64,000 nucleotides of DNA from Anthropogastromicrobium aceti (GTDB taxonomy: Bacteria > Bacillota > Clostridia > Lachnospirales > Lachnospiraceae), in assembly GCF_025567095.1 (NCBI RefSeq), contig NZ_JAOQJH010000008.1; one strand, written 5' to 3'. Position numbers and translations under genes: made by a program. Every line of letters starts with the position of its first letter. The stretch's first letter is position 1. The notes under the pieces are model-generated. The model worked only from the letters and a program-made list of their open reading frames with translations. It made no database searches and was not told the origin of the DNA. Shown in pieces: positions 1 to 7,457 of the stretch.

Positions 1-24
1 ATGTCGAAAATAAAATGAACTGTA

Positions 25-66
25 AGCCGCTCTCAGGAGCGGCTATTTGAAGTGGGTATACCCACT
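25..66. other. Two tandem palindromes in the CRISPR leader side
   Basis: Positions 25-44 form a perfect 8-bp stem (AGCCGCTC, loop TCAG, GAGCGGCT) and 51-66 is a perfect 16-nt palindrome (AGTGGGTATACCCACT). They lie 14-55 bp before the first CRISPR repeat. The first could be a terminator stem of an upstream gene, although no T-run follows. The second has dyad symmetry like an operator. Function is not shown by sequence. Confidence 0.5.
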
Positions 67-79
67 ATTGAGCGTTTAC

Positions 80-421
80 GTAGAAATGAGGTATAAGCCC
101 GAGAGGGCATTGACACAAGATATTCTTCCGGATCAATGATATCCGGGATTCTGGATGTAGAAATGAGGTATAGGCCCGAGAGGGCATTGACACTTTATTA
201 AACGCAACTGGTTTTACCAAAGACAATGTTCGTAGAAATGAGGTATAAGCCCGAGAGGGCATTGACACAGTATGTTCCTGTCCATTCAATGTACTTTCCA
301 TCAGGTGTAAAGTAGAAATGAGGTATAAGCCCGAGAGGGCATTGACACTCATTTAGTGTAATAAGTGCAACAATATTATTCCATGTAGAAATGATGTATA
401 AGCCCGACCACATTGGTGCCA
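80..421 (+). CRISPR. Short CRISPR array, four spacers, no cas genes in window
   Basis: A 37-nt repeat starting GTAGAAATGAGGTATAAGCC occurs at 80-116, 157-193 (one A to G change at repeat base 17), 232-268 and 312-348. A fifth copy at 385-421 is intact for about 23 nt and then diverges. Spacers are 117-156 (40 nt), 194-231 (38), 269-311 (43) and 349-384 (36), all different. The repeat contains a GCCC-GAGA-GGGC hairpin followed by exactly eight bases, ATTGACAC, which resembles the Cas6-generated 8-nt crRNA handle of class 1 systems. Together with the long variable spacers this suggests type I-D or III rather than type II, by inference. The degenerate last repeat suggests the leader is on the left. 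Any cas genes must lie left of the window. Confidence 0.95.
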
Positions 422-425
422 GACC

Positions 426-700
426 GTGCGTCCAGCGAAGGGCGTGCAATCCGACAGGTGGAACCTGTCAAATAAGCTGCTAACCACAGCATTTGAAGCG
501 AGTCTTGAGTGTGTTACAGTAATGTAACAGGCTAAGCGTAGACAGCAAGGTTACAGGTACGTCTACTCGACCCTGGTACTAACGAACATTATTGAACCGT
601 AATCTGTGGATGAACACGTTGTCCAAGGTCATGGGCGGCTGGGGAATCTGGGAGACAGTGAATGGCGAACAGAAGCTGACAACCGAGTGCATTGAAAACG
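426..700 (+). mobile_element. Group II intron remnant (5' ribozyme part, no maturase)
   Basis: From 426 the sequence begins GTGCGTCC, the usual bacterial group II intron 5' end, and continues with domain I-like text (AATAAGCTGCTAACC, GAAGCGAGTCTTGAGTG, GGTACGTCTACTCG, TAACGAACATTATTGAA). This is typical of clostridial group II introns as I recall them. No reverse transcriptase or maturase reading frame follows, and the similarity seems to fade around 690-720, so this is a truncated copy. The small reading frame at 592-819 lies mostly inside it and is probably not a gene. The 3' limit is approximate. The intron start is five bases after the degenerate last CRISPR repeat. Confidence 0.55.
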
Positions 701-932
701 TGATTATGATGGTGCCATTTTCAGCAGTAGTGATATGGAATAATTGGCGGATTGATGTATTGTGTGGTGATGAAGGTAAGAAAGTGTCTGTAAAAATGTA
801 TGAAATTGTGATATACTAAGAATGGTAGCTGCCTTAAATAAAAATTAAAAAGCCAGTGAGGGCATTGATCACATTGTTACCAGATTCAGGTACTATGTGA
901 CAGTTACCACGTAATAACATTAGAGGTAAAGC
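701..932. other. Non-coding stretch between intron remnant and NUDIX gene
   Basis: About 230 bases without a convincing gene. An open frame ending at 819 runs through the first half but has no ribosome binding site and starts inside the intron-like sequence. The only recognisable element is the CRISPR-repeat-like piece at 850-872. The purine-rich AGAGG at 925-929 is the ribosome binding site of the next gene. Confidence 0.4.
850..872 (+). repeat. Orphan partial CRISPR repeat
   Basis: The 23 nt at 850-872 align with the 3' half of the CRISPR repeat: AAGCC, two changes, then GAGGGCATTGA identical, one inserted T, and CAC. This is about 430 bp beyond the last recognised repeat. It looks like the downstream half of a repeat that was split or moved when the array was disrupted. 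Confidence 0.5.
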
Positions 933-1472
933 ATGGATAAATGGAAAACGATATGCTCACAAGCGCTGTTTGATACTAAGTGGGTGAAGGTGAGAAAAGA
1001 TGCTGTGGAGCTTCCAAATGGGCAACATATTGATGATTTTTATGCCATTACGATTAACGAGGCGGCGGCAATTGTAGCATTAGATGACTATGGAAATATC
1101 ATATTGAAAAAAGAATATCGATATTGTTTTGGCCGAGACTTGATTGAGATCCCTGCAGGTGGTTTTGAAAGGGGAGAGGAAGGTCTGGAGGTTGCAAAGA
1201 GAGAACTGCTAGAAGAGACAGGTTATATTTCTGATGACTGGCAGTTTATTGGAAGAACAGTAGAAAGTTCTGCGAAGCTTACAAACTATATGCACATATA
1301 CTTTGCAGATCATTGCCGTAAGGTCAGTGGGCAGCATTTGGACGCGACAGAAGAAATCGAGGTATTGGTCATGCCGTTAGAACAGGCGGTCAGTATGGTG
1401 ATGGATAACGAGATTTGCTGCAATAGCTCTGCGCATGGGATTCTATGGGCAGCAAGGAAGTATGGCATATAA
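933..1472 (+). CDS. NUDIX hydrolase, ADP-ribose pyrophosphatase-like
   Basis: The 179-residue protein carries a complete Nudix box at residues 76-98 (G-x5-E-x7-REUxEExGU, seen as GGFERGE...RELLEETGY), the Mg-binding catalytic motif. The flanking sequence (proline-alanine-glycine-glycine entry, C-terminal beta strands) fits the ADP-ribose/nucleoside-diphosphate-sugar branch, which hydrolyses ADP-ribose to AMP and ribose-5-phosphate in the cytoplasm. The exact substrate is not fixed by sequence. AGAGG lies eight bases before the ATG. It stands alone between mobile debris and the next gene, without an operon. Confidence 0.85.
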   Translation: MDKWKTICSQALFDTKWVKVRKDAVELPNGQHIDDFYAITINEAAAIVALDDYGNIILKKEYRYCFGRDLIEIPAGGFERGEEGLEVAKRELLEETGYISDDWQFIGRTVESSAKLTNYMHIYFADHCRKVSGQHLDATEEIEVLVMPLEQAVSMVMDNEICCNSSAHGILWAARKYGI

Positions 1473-1560
1473 GGTATAGTAGGCAATTACGTGCCAGCCC
1501 CTGGTACTTTGTTTTGTAAGAAATATTTTGTAATAAACTTGGAAGAGGAGAGAGGTAGAA

Positions 1561-2172
1561 ATGAGAAAAAGATTTTTTACAGTAATGGCGGCAGCATTGG
1601 TGGTATCAGGAATTCCAGTAATGGCAAAAGAAACCAGTACGGAAGAAAAGATTAGTGAGGCAGTTGAAGAAACAAAGGACAGTACTGAGGCGGAAAGTGT
1701 AGTTTCAGGAAATGAGGATCGAATTTCGGAGATTGAGAAGCAGATTCACGATTTGGAGAAGCAAATTGCAGCGTTGAAAGAAGAACGAAAGCAGTTGCGA
1801 GAGTCCAATGTTGCAGAAATAGGAGATGTAATTTATCAGGATGAGTCTGTTATCATTACTTATAATGGAATTAAGGAAGATGAGTATGGTGATGGATATT
1901 CGATTAATTTTATAACAGAAAATCTTACTGATAAAAAAATCATTGTACAGTATGAGGATGCTTCATTGAATGATTTTATGTTTTACGCTGTGTATTCAGC
2001 TAATTTAGCCCCAAATAAGAAATCCAAGGATGAAATAGACATGTATGAATCAGATGATGAGTATTGTCCGATGGAAGATCTTGAGTATTTGGAATTTAAA
2101 GTAGCAGTTTTGGATGGCGATTCTTATGATGAGATTTGTATATCTGATCCGGTTACAATTAGTTTTGAATAA
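1561..2172 (+). CDS. Secreted coiled-coil protein, function unknown
   Basis: 203 residues. Residues 1-22 form a signal peptide (MRKRFF basic start, hydrophobic VMAAALVVSGIPV, cleavage likely after VMA). Residues 25-50 are acidic and Ser/Thr-rich. About residues 52-82 form a heptad-rich coiled coil (ISEIEKQIHDLEKQIAALKE). The C-terminal ~115 residues are beta-rich and acidic, reminiscent of the Ig-like extracellular DUF4352/DUF5067 domains seen in Firmicutes lipoproteins, but I cannot confirm the family. There is no lipobox cysteine, so it is exported or loosely wall-associated. The start is supported by GGAGAGAGG upstream. No functional partner is visible. Confidence 0.6.
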   Translation: MRKRFFTVMAAALVVSGIPVMAKETSTEEKISEAVEETKDSTEAESVVSGNEDRISEIEKQIHDLEKQIAALKEERKQLRESNVAEIGDVIYQDESVIITYNGIKEDEYGDGYSINFITENLTDKKIIVQYEDASLNDFMFYAVYSANLAPNKKSKDEIDMYESDDEYCPMEDLEYLEFKVAVLDGDSYDEICISDPVTISFE

Positions 2173-2278
2173 GCAAATGCATAGTGTAACATACAGGGGA
2201 TCTAAGAAAAAACTCTTGCAAAAATCTATCATGCGTGATATGATAACATAAAACAGACAAAGGAAGAATGTGCATTAT

Positions 2279-2620
2279 ATGCAGGAAAAAACAAAAGAGA
2301 TGGACAGCGCTCTGACTAATAATATGGAAGAGTATCGGACACAAAAAAAGGCACGAGAAAAACGGCTTATGGCTTATGCAGAAGAAATTCAGAAAAATAC
2401 GCTGCAAATGTCATCTGCATTGATTGCAGAATTAGTGGCAGAAAGAAAATACCAGAAGAAAACGCAGCAGGATATAGCAGATATTACAGGAATATTACCA
2501 GCCAATATTGCGCGTTTTGAAAACGGTTCAAGAGTACCGACATTAGTTGTGTTGCAAAAATATGCTAGCGCTCTTGGAAAAAGGATAAAGGTTGAGCTTT
2601 GTGATCAGGAAGCAAAGTGA
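2279..2620 (+). CDS. XRE-family helix-turn-helix regulator
   Basis: 113 residues. Residues ~51-107 form an XRE/Cro helix-turn-helix (KTQQDIADITGILPANIARFENGSRVPT then LQKYASALGKRIKVEL), the pattern seen in HigA/HipB-type antitoxins and small repressors. The N-terminal 45 residues are charged and helical. The ATG at 2279 is preferred because AGGAAG lies at 2261-2266. A GTG at 2270 in the same frame is only three bases from that site. No toxin gene is adjacent, so a toxin-antitoxin role is unsupported. A 41-nt palindrome follows the stop. Confidence 0.75.
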   Translation: MQEKTKEMDSALTNNMEEYRTQKKAREKRLMAYAEEIQKNTLQMSSALIAELVAERKYQKKTQQDIADITGILPANIARFENGSRVPTLVVLQKYASALGKRIKVELCDQEAK

Positions 2621-2631
2621 ACACATTAAAA

Positions 2632-2672
2632 GTAAATATAGATAAAAGCACAGTGCTTTTATCTATATTTAC
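2632..2672. terminator. Perfect 20-bp palindrome after XRE gene
   Basis: GTAAATATAGATAAAAGCAC (2632-2651) and its exact reverse complement (2653-2672) are separated by a single A. In RNA this gives a 19-bp stem with a 3-nt loop. It is AT-rich and not followed by a T-run, although each arm is itself AT-rich. It could end transcription in both directions or be a small palindromic repeat. It sits directly upstream of a broken transposase. Confidence 0.5.
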
Positions 2673-2684
2673 ATATAATCATCA

Positions 2685-2930
2685 ATGATAGTATTGCACA
2701 TGATAAAATACAAGAGAGAGGGTGATATTATTCGTCAAAAAAGAATTTGGTATCCTGGTGCAACTTATCATGCAATGGCTAGGGGAATACGCAGAATGGT
2801 TATTTTTCAGGATGACACGGATTATCAGGTGTTCTTGTTGTTGTTAAAGAAAATGATGGAAGAACATGAGTGTAAGAGTAAGAAGAAAATTATTAATTTG
2901 CAAATATGTTTTCCTTTGAAGAAGGATTAG
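2685..2930 (+). pseudogene. Truncated REP-associated tyrosine transposase (RayT-like)
   Basis: The segment RQKRIWYPGATYHAMARGIR followed by RMVIFQDDTDYQVFLLLL matches the conserved N terminus of Y1 REP-associated transposases (RKxRxxxPGxxYHVxxRGxxRxxIFxDDxDYxxFL). The similarity stops at about 2865. The HUH histidine pair and catalytic tyrosine that should follow are absent, and the frame ends in 20 unrelated residues encoded by a 41-nt element repeated at 13181. The product would be non-functional. A 20-bp palindrome lies just upstream, as expected near REP-type elements. Confidence 0.7.
2890..2930 (+). repeat. 41-nt dispersed repeat, copy 1
   Basis: Begins TTATTAATTTGCAAAT and ends TTTGAAGAAGGATTAG. 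It matches 13181-13221 at 37 of 41 bases with no gaps. Both copies lie a short distance upstream of a TATACT -10 box and a gene start. Copy 1 forms the tail of the broken transposase frame. Confidence 0.75.
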
Positions 2931-3010
2931 CTTGCATGTCTTGAAATTGTCTTGTATACTGTCAGTATTAGAAAATGAAGTTAAAGAAAAATAGGCGGAG
3001 TAGAAATTTT

Positions 3011-3874
3011 ATGCAGGAATTATTTTTAAATAGTGAAGCATCGGTTCAGTCTGACCGTATTTTATATACCCCATCTTTATTTGCGCGCAGTGCACTTCTT
3101 AATTTGCAGGAAGTAGGGTCGCTGAAGGCACGCAGTCCACATACATCTACCAGATCGGGGCTGACATCATATTTATATTTCCTTGTTTTGGATGGAGAAG
3201 GAAGTTTAACGTATGAAGGACGTCAATATCAGCTAAAACAGGGAGATTGTGTCTTTATTGATTGTCAAAAACCATACAGTCACAGTACATCAGAAAATTT
3301 ATGGTCACTTGCATGGTGCCATTTTTATGGAACAAGTATGACGGCAATTTATGAAAAATATAAAGAACGAGGTGGATTGCCAATATTTCACCCGGAGAAT
3401 AGTAAAGTATTTGAAGAACTTTTGAAGCAGTTGTATAAGCTTGCAGGATCATCTGATTATATACGTGATATGCGAATTAATGAAAGCTTGAGTACACTTT
3501 TAACGCTTCTTATGCAGGAATCTTGGAATCCTGATAATTCAGCAATTTCAAAGAAGCGTATGGAGCTAGTTTCTGTAAAAAATTATATGGACGAGCATTA
3601 TGTTGAGAAAATTACATTAGATGATTTAGAGGCGCAATTTTTTATTAATAAGTATTATCTTTTGAAAATTTTTAAGGAAACGTATGGAGTGACGATCAGC
3701 AGCTATCTGATTTCAAGGCGTATTACAAGGGCAAAACAGCTGCTTCGTTTTACACAAATGACGATAGATGAGGTTGGATGTGCTGTTGGAATGGATGGAG
3801 CGGGCTATTTTAGCAGAATGTTTAAAAAGTCAGAGGGGATCAGTCCAAAAAAATACCGCAAGCAGTGGCAGTAA
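3011..3874 (+). CDS. AraC-family transcriptional regulator
   Basis: 287 residues. Residues ~30-130 form a cupin-like AraC ligand-binding domain (SPHTSTRSGLTSYLYFLVL, GEGSLTYEGRQYQLKQGDCVFID). The last ~100 residues carry two helix-turn-helix motifs (LDDLEAQFFINKYYLLKIFK; IDEVGCAVGMDGAGYFSRMF) ending in the family signature SPKKYRK. Proteins of this type bind a sugar-like effector and activate nearby sugar genes. The start at 3011 is chosen over 2975 because GGAG at 2997-3000 serves it, because the family N terminus aligns there, and because a TATACT box at 2955-2960 would leave almost no leader for the earlier ATG. It lies just upstream of, and parallel to, the GDP-fucose genes, which it may control by inference. 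Confidence 0.88.
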   Translation: MQELFLNSEASVQSDRILYTPSLFARSALLNLQEVGSLKARSPHTSTRSGLTSYLYFLVLDGEGSLTYEGRQYQLKQGDCVFIDCQKPYSHSTSENLWSLAWCHFYGTSMTAIYEKYKERGGLPIFHPENSKVFEELLKQLYKLAGSSDYIRDMRINESLSTLLTLLMQESWNPDNSAISKKRMELVSVKNYMDEHYVEKITLDDLEAQFFINKYYLLKIFKETYGVTISSYLISRRITRAKQLLRFTQMTIDEVGCAVGMDGAGYFSRMFKKSEGISPKKYRKQWQ

Positions 3875-3991
3875 TGGTAAAAACCAATATAGTGCAAAAA
3901 TAATGCAAGATAAGCTCTGTTTTTTTCTTTTAAAAAGAATAAAATAAAGAGGAAACTGAAAACAAGAATAATCAAAAGAGGAGTTATATCT

Positions 3992-5041
3992 ATGGCTAAG
4001 GTTGCATTGATTACAGGAATTACAGGACAGGACGGTTCTTATCTGGCAGAGTTTTTGCTGGAGAAGGGATACGAGGTTCATGGAATTACACGCCGTGCTT
4101 CTATTTCAAATACAGCACGTATTGATCATTTGATGGGAAAAATCACACTTCATGACGGAGATCTGTCAGACTCCTCATCATTAATTCGTATTATAAGTCT
4201 GGTTAATCCGGATGAGATTTACAATTTGGCAGCACAGTCACATGTGCAGGTATCTTTTGATGTACCAGAGTATTCTGGCGATGTAGATGCACTTGGCGTT
4301 CTGCGTATTTTAGAGGCATGCCGTATACTTGGCCTGACAAAGAAGACAAAGGTATATCAGGCATCCACATCTGAGCTTTATGGAAAGGTTGAGGAAGTTC
4401 CGCAGAAGGAGACAACACCATTTCATCCATATTCTCCATATGCAGTTGCAAAGCAGTATGGCTTTTGGATTGTAAAGGAATACCGTGAAGCATATGGCAT
4501 GTTTGCTGTAAATGGCATTTTGTTTAACCATGAGTCTGAGAGACGTGGTGAAAACTTTGTTACAAGAAAGATTACGTTGGCAGCAGGTCGTATTGCAGAG
4601 GGACTGCAGGATCATTTGGAGCTTGGAAATATGGATTCTTTACGTGACTGGGGTTATGCAAAGGATTATGTAGAGTGCATGTGGATGATTATGCAGCATG
4701 AGACACCAGAAGATTTTGTTATTGCAACAGGTGAGCAGCATACAGTACGTGATTTTACAGAAAAGGCATTTGCAGCAAATGGCATCACGATCCGTTGGGA
4801 GGGAAATGGTCTTGATGAAAAGGGCTATGATGCACAGACTGGAAAGATGCTTGTATGTGTAAACCCGGCATGGTTCCGTCCGACTGATGTTGATAATCTG
4901 TGGGGTGATCCGACAAAGGCAAAGACTGTTCTTGGCTGGAATCCGCAGAAGACAACATATGCACAGTTAGTTGAGATCATGGCAAAGCATGACAGACAGC
5001 TTGCAAAGCAGGAGAAAGCAATGAAGGAGGCTGCTCTGTAA
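3992..5041 (+). CDS. gmd: GDP-mannose 4,6-dehydratase
   Basis: 349 residues, normal for the family. It converts GDP-D-mannose to GDP-4-keto-6-deoxy-D-mannose using bound NADP, the first step of de novo GDP-L-fucose synthesis. Visible are the N-terminal Rossmann loop GITGQDGSYLAEFL (residues 9-22), the short-chain dehydrogenase serine-threonine region STSE (125-128) and the catalytic YxxxK pair Y150/K154 (SPYAVAK). NHESERRGENFVTRK is the typical GDP-mannose-binding segment. AAAGAGGAG precedes the ATG. It is followed after 30 bp by fcl, which takes its product. Confidence 0.96.
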   Translation: MAKVALITGITGQDGSYLAEFLLEKGYEVHGITRRASISNTARIDHLMGKITLHDGDLSDSSSLIRIISLVNPDEIYNLAAQSHVQVSFDVPEYSGDVDALGVLRILEACRILGLTKKTKVYQASTSELYGKVEEVPQKETTPFHPYSPYAVAKQYGFWIVKEYREAYGMFAVNGILFNHESERRGENFVTRKITLAAGRIAEGLQDHLELGNMDSLRDWGYAKDYVECMWMIMQHETPEDFVIATGEQHTVRDFTEKAFAANGITIRWEGNGLDEKGYDAQTGKMLVCVNPAWFRPTDVDNLWGDPTKAKTVLGWNPQKTTYAQLVEIMAKHDRQLAKQEKAMKEAAL

Positions 5042-5071
5042 TTTAGAAAGAGCGAGAAATAGGTGACGATT

Positions 5072-6016
5072 ATGATGGACAAGAATGCAAAAATATATGT
5101 AGCAGGTCATCGCGGAATGGTAGGTTCTGCGATTGTTAGAGAATTACAGCGCCAGGGATATACGAATATTGTGACTCGTACACATGCTGAGCTGGATTTA
5201 TGTCGTCAGGATGCGGTTGAGGCATTTTTTGCAGAGGAAAAGCCAGAATACGTATTTTTAGCAGCAGCAAAGGTTGGCGGTATCGTGGCAAATCAGAATG
5301 CATTGGCTGATTTTATGTATGATAACATGACTCTTGAGATGAATGTGATTCACTCTGCATGGAAGAATGGCTGCAAGAAGCTTGAATTTTTAGGTTCTTC
5401 TTGTATTTATCCGCGTATGGCACCACAGCCTATGAAGGAAAGCTGTCTTTTGACCTCTGAACTTGAAAAGACAAATGAGGCATATGCGCTAGCTAAGATT
5501 TCTGGATTAAAGTATTGCGAATTTTTAAATCGCCAGTATCACACTGATTACATCAGTGTTATGCCTACAAATCTTTATGGCCCTAATGATAATTATCATC
5601 CTACTCACAGCCATGTGCTTCCAGCACTTATTCGCCGTTTCCATGAGGCAAAGGTAAATGGCCTTGAGGAAGTTACATGTTGGGGAGATGGTTCACCGCT
5701 TCGTGAATTTTTGTATGTAGATGATCTTGCAAACTTATGTGTATTCTTAATGAATAACTATAGCGGAGATGAGACTGTCAATGCCGGAACAGGAAAAGAG
5801 CTGACAATTAAAGAGCTGACAGAGTTGGTGGCAAAAGTAATCGGCTATACTGGAAAGATCAATTGGGATACAACAAAGCCAAATGGCACTCCTAGAAAGC
5901 TGCTTGATGTATCGAAGGCTAAGGATCTTGGCTGGACATACAAGACTGAGCTTGAGGAGGGAATCCGTCTGTCCTATGAAGACTTTTTAAATAACCCGAT
6001 GAGGGCTGAACGATAA
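5072..6016 (+). CDS. fcl: GDP-L-fucose synthase
   Basis: 314 residues. It epimerises and reduces GDP-4-keto-6-deoxymannose to GDP-L-fucose with NADPH. The NAD(P) fold GHRGMVGSA lies at residues 12-20, the GSSCIYP motif at 108-114, and the catalytic Y138/K142 pair (NEAYALAK) follows. TNLYGPNDNYHP and SPLREFLYVDDL are hallmark segments. AGGTGA at 5061-5066 serves the ATG at 5072 (or the adjacent ATG at 5075). A GTG at 5063 would overlap that site and is not favoured. It forms an operon with gmd. Confidence 0.96.
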   Translation: MMDKNAKIYVAGHRGMVGSAIVRELQRQGYTNIVTRTHAELDLCRQDAVEAFFAEEKPEYVFLAAAKVGGIVANQNALADFMYDNMTLEMNVIHSAWKNGCKKLEFLGSSCIYPRMAPQPMKESCLLTSELEKTNEAYALAKISGLKYCEFLNRQYHTDYISVMPTNLYGPNDNYHPTHSHVLPALIRRFHEAKVNGLEEVTCWGDGSPLREFLYVDDLANLCVFLMNNYSGDETVNAGTGKELTIKELTELVAKVIGYTGKINWDTTKPNGTPRKLLDVSKAKDLGWTYKTELEEGIRLSYEDFLNNPMRAER

Positions 6017-6028
6017 CGATTAAATGAA

Positions 6029-6067
6029 ATGCGGCCGTTACCCAATTTGGGCAGCGGCCTTTCGCAT
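6029..6067 (+). terminator. Hairpin between fcl and manC
   Basis: Outer arms ATGCG (6029-6033) and CGCAT (6063-6067), then GCCG (6034-6037) with CGGC (6055-6058) and CCCA with TGGG around a small loop. It starts 12 bp after the fcl stop. There is no clear T-run, so it may act as a partial terminator or mRNA processing site that sets different levels for manC. Confidence 0.4.
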
Positions 6068-6085
6068 ATAAGAAAGGATAGAAAA

Positions 6086-7396
6086 ATGAATATTGTATTG
6101 TTATCTGGTGGTTCTGGACAGCGCTTATGGCCGCTTTCAAATGATATTAGATCAAAACAGTTTATTAAGATTTTTCATAAAGAGGATGGAACACTTGAAT
6201 CGATGGTGCAAAGAGTGTATCGTCAGATTAGAAGTATTGATCCTGATGCTAATGTGACAATTGCAACATCAAAGTCGCAGGTTTCAGCAATTCATAATCA
6301 ACTGGGAGAAAATGTTGGAATTAGTGTTGAACCTTGCAGAAGAGATACGTTTCCAGCAATTGCACTGGCAGCAGCTTATCTGAAAGATAAAAAGCATTTG
6401 CCGTTAGATGAAGCTATTGTAATTTGTCCTGTTGATCCTTATGTAGATAGTGATTATTTTGAAGCTCTTGATGCGCTTGAAAAGCTTGCGGCAGAAAGTT
6501 CGGCTAATCTTGTTTTAATGGGAATTGAGCCTACGTATCCGAGTGCAAAGTATGGTTATATTATTCCAAAGTCACGAGAAAATATCAGCTCAGTTTCTAT
6601 GTTCAAGGAGAAACCAACAGAAGAAGTTGCTCAAACTTATATTACACAGGGAGCCCTTTGGAATGGCGGTGTGTTTGCACTTCGACTTGGCTATGTATTG
6701 GAAAGAGCACATCAGCTGATTGATTTTACTGATTATCAGGATTTGTTTGATAAATATGAGACATTAGAGAAAATCAGCTTTGACTATGCAGTTGTTGAGC
6801 ATGAGGAAAAAATCGAAGTAATGCGTTTTTCTGGAATGTGGAAGGATTTGGGAACATGGAATACTCTTACAGAGGCAATGGACAGCCGTAATGTTGGACA
6901 GGCGCTTTTTAGTGAGACATGCCAGAATGTTCATGTCGTAAATGAACTTAATCTTCCAGTGCTTTGTATGGGATTAAAGGATGTTGTTGTATCAGCCAGT
7001 CCGGATGGCATTCTTGTATCAGATAAAAAGCAGTCGAGCTATATTAAACCATTCGTCAATACGCTGGATCATAGAGTTATGTTTGCCGAGAAGTCATGGG
7101 GAAGTTTTCGTGTTTTGGACGTTGAGAAAGAGAGCCTTACGATTAAGGTGACTTTAAATTCAGGTCATAAAATGAATTATCATAGCCATGAGTTTCGCGA
7201 TGAAGTATGGACCATTATTTCTGGAACAGGCCGCGTAGTTTTAAATGAAAAAGAACGGTCTGTAAAGCCAGGTGATGTTATTGAAATGAAGGCAGGATGT
7301 CGTCATACTATTATTGCAGAGACAGAGCTAAAAGTAATTGAGGTCCAGATGGGAAAAAATGTTAATGTTCATGATAAGATTAAGTATGAAATCTAG
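6086..7396 (+). CDS. manC: Mannose-1-phosphate guanylyltransferase with C-terminal cupin
   Basis: 436 residues. It makes GDP-mannose from mannose-1-phosphate and GTP, the substrate for the adjacent Gmd. The nucleotide-binding loop GGSGQRLWPLS is at residues 8-18 and KQF follows, with FKEKP as the FVEKP-like signature. The C-terminal ~110 residues form the mannose-6-phosphate isomerase-type cupin (GHKMNYHSHEFRDEVWTI). I see no separate evidence that this part has isomerase activity. The ATG at 6086 has AAAGGA upstream; the frame is open further upstream but lacks a binding site there. No phosphomannomutase gene is in the window, so mannose-1-phosphate must come from elsewhere. Confidence 0.92.
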   Translation: MNIVLLSGGSGQRLWPLSNDIRSKQFIKIFHKEDGTLESMVQRVYRQIRSIDPDANVTIATSKSQVSAIHNQLGENVGISVEPCRRDTFPAIALAAAYLKDKKHLPLDEAIVICPVDPYVDSDYFEALDALEKLAAESSANLVLMGIEPTYPSAKYGYIIPKSRENISSVSMFKEKPTEEVAQTYITQGALWNGGVFALRLGYVLERAHQLIDFTDYQDLFDKYETLEKISFDYAVVEHEEKIEVMRFSGMWKDLGTWNTLTEAMDSRNVGQALFSETCQNVHVVNELNLPVLCMGLKDVVVSASPDGILVSDKKQSSYIKPFVNTLDHRVMFAEKSWGSFRVLDVEKESLTIKVTLNSGHKMNYHSHEFRDEVWTIISGTGRVVLNEKERSVKPGDVIEMKAGCRHTIIAETELKVIEVQMGKNVNVHDKIKYEI

Positions 7397-7425
7397 TGGA
7401 CGCTAAAAAAAAAGTACGATATAAT
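7397..7425 (+). promoter_or_regulatory. Sigma-A-like promoter before fkp
   Basis: TGGACG (7397-7402), 17 bp, TATAAT (7420-7425). It begins at the base after the manC stop codon and ends 32 bp before the fkp start, so fkp-fucU can be expressed apart from gmd-fcl-manC. Confidence 0.6.
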
Positions 7426-7457
7426 AGGGAATATATAAGGTGAAAGGAAAAGATAAC

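Noticed and set aside
65..449. Open frames on the minus strand across the array
   Set aside because: They are translations of the CRISPR repeats themselves (the same peptide recurs with each repeat).
592..819. 75-residue open frame on the plus strand
   Set aside because: No ribosome binding site, unusual composition, and its first ~100 bases overlap the group II intron-like RNA sequence. Listed as remnant, not as a gene.
2270..2620. XRE gene as the antitoxin of a toxin-antitoxin pair
   Set aside because: No RelE/HigB/HipA-like gene is adjacent on either side.
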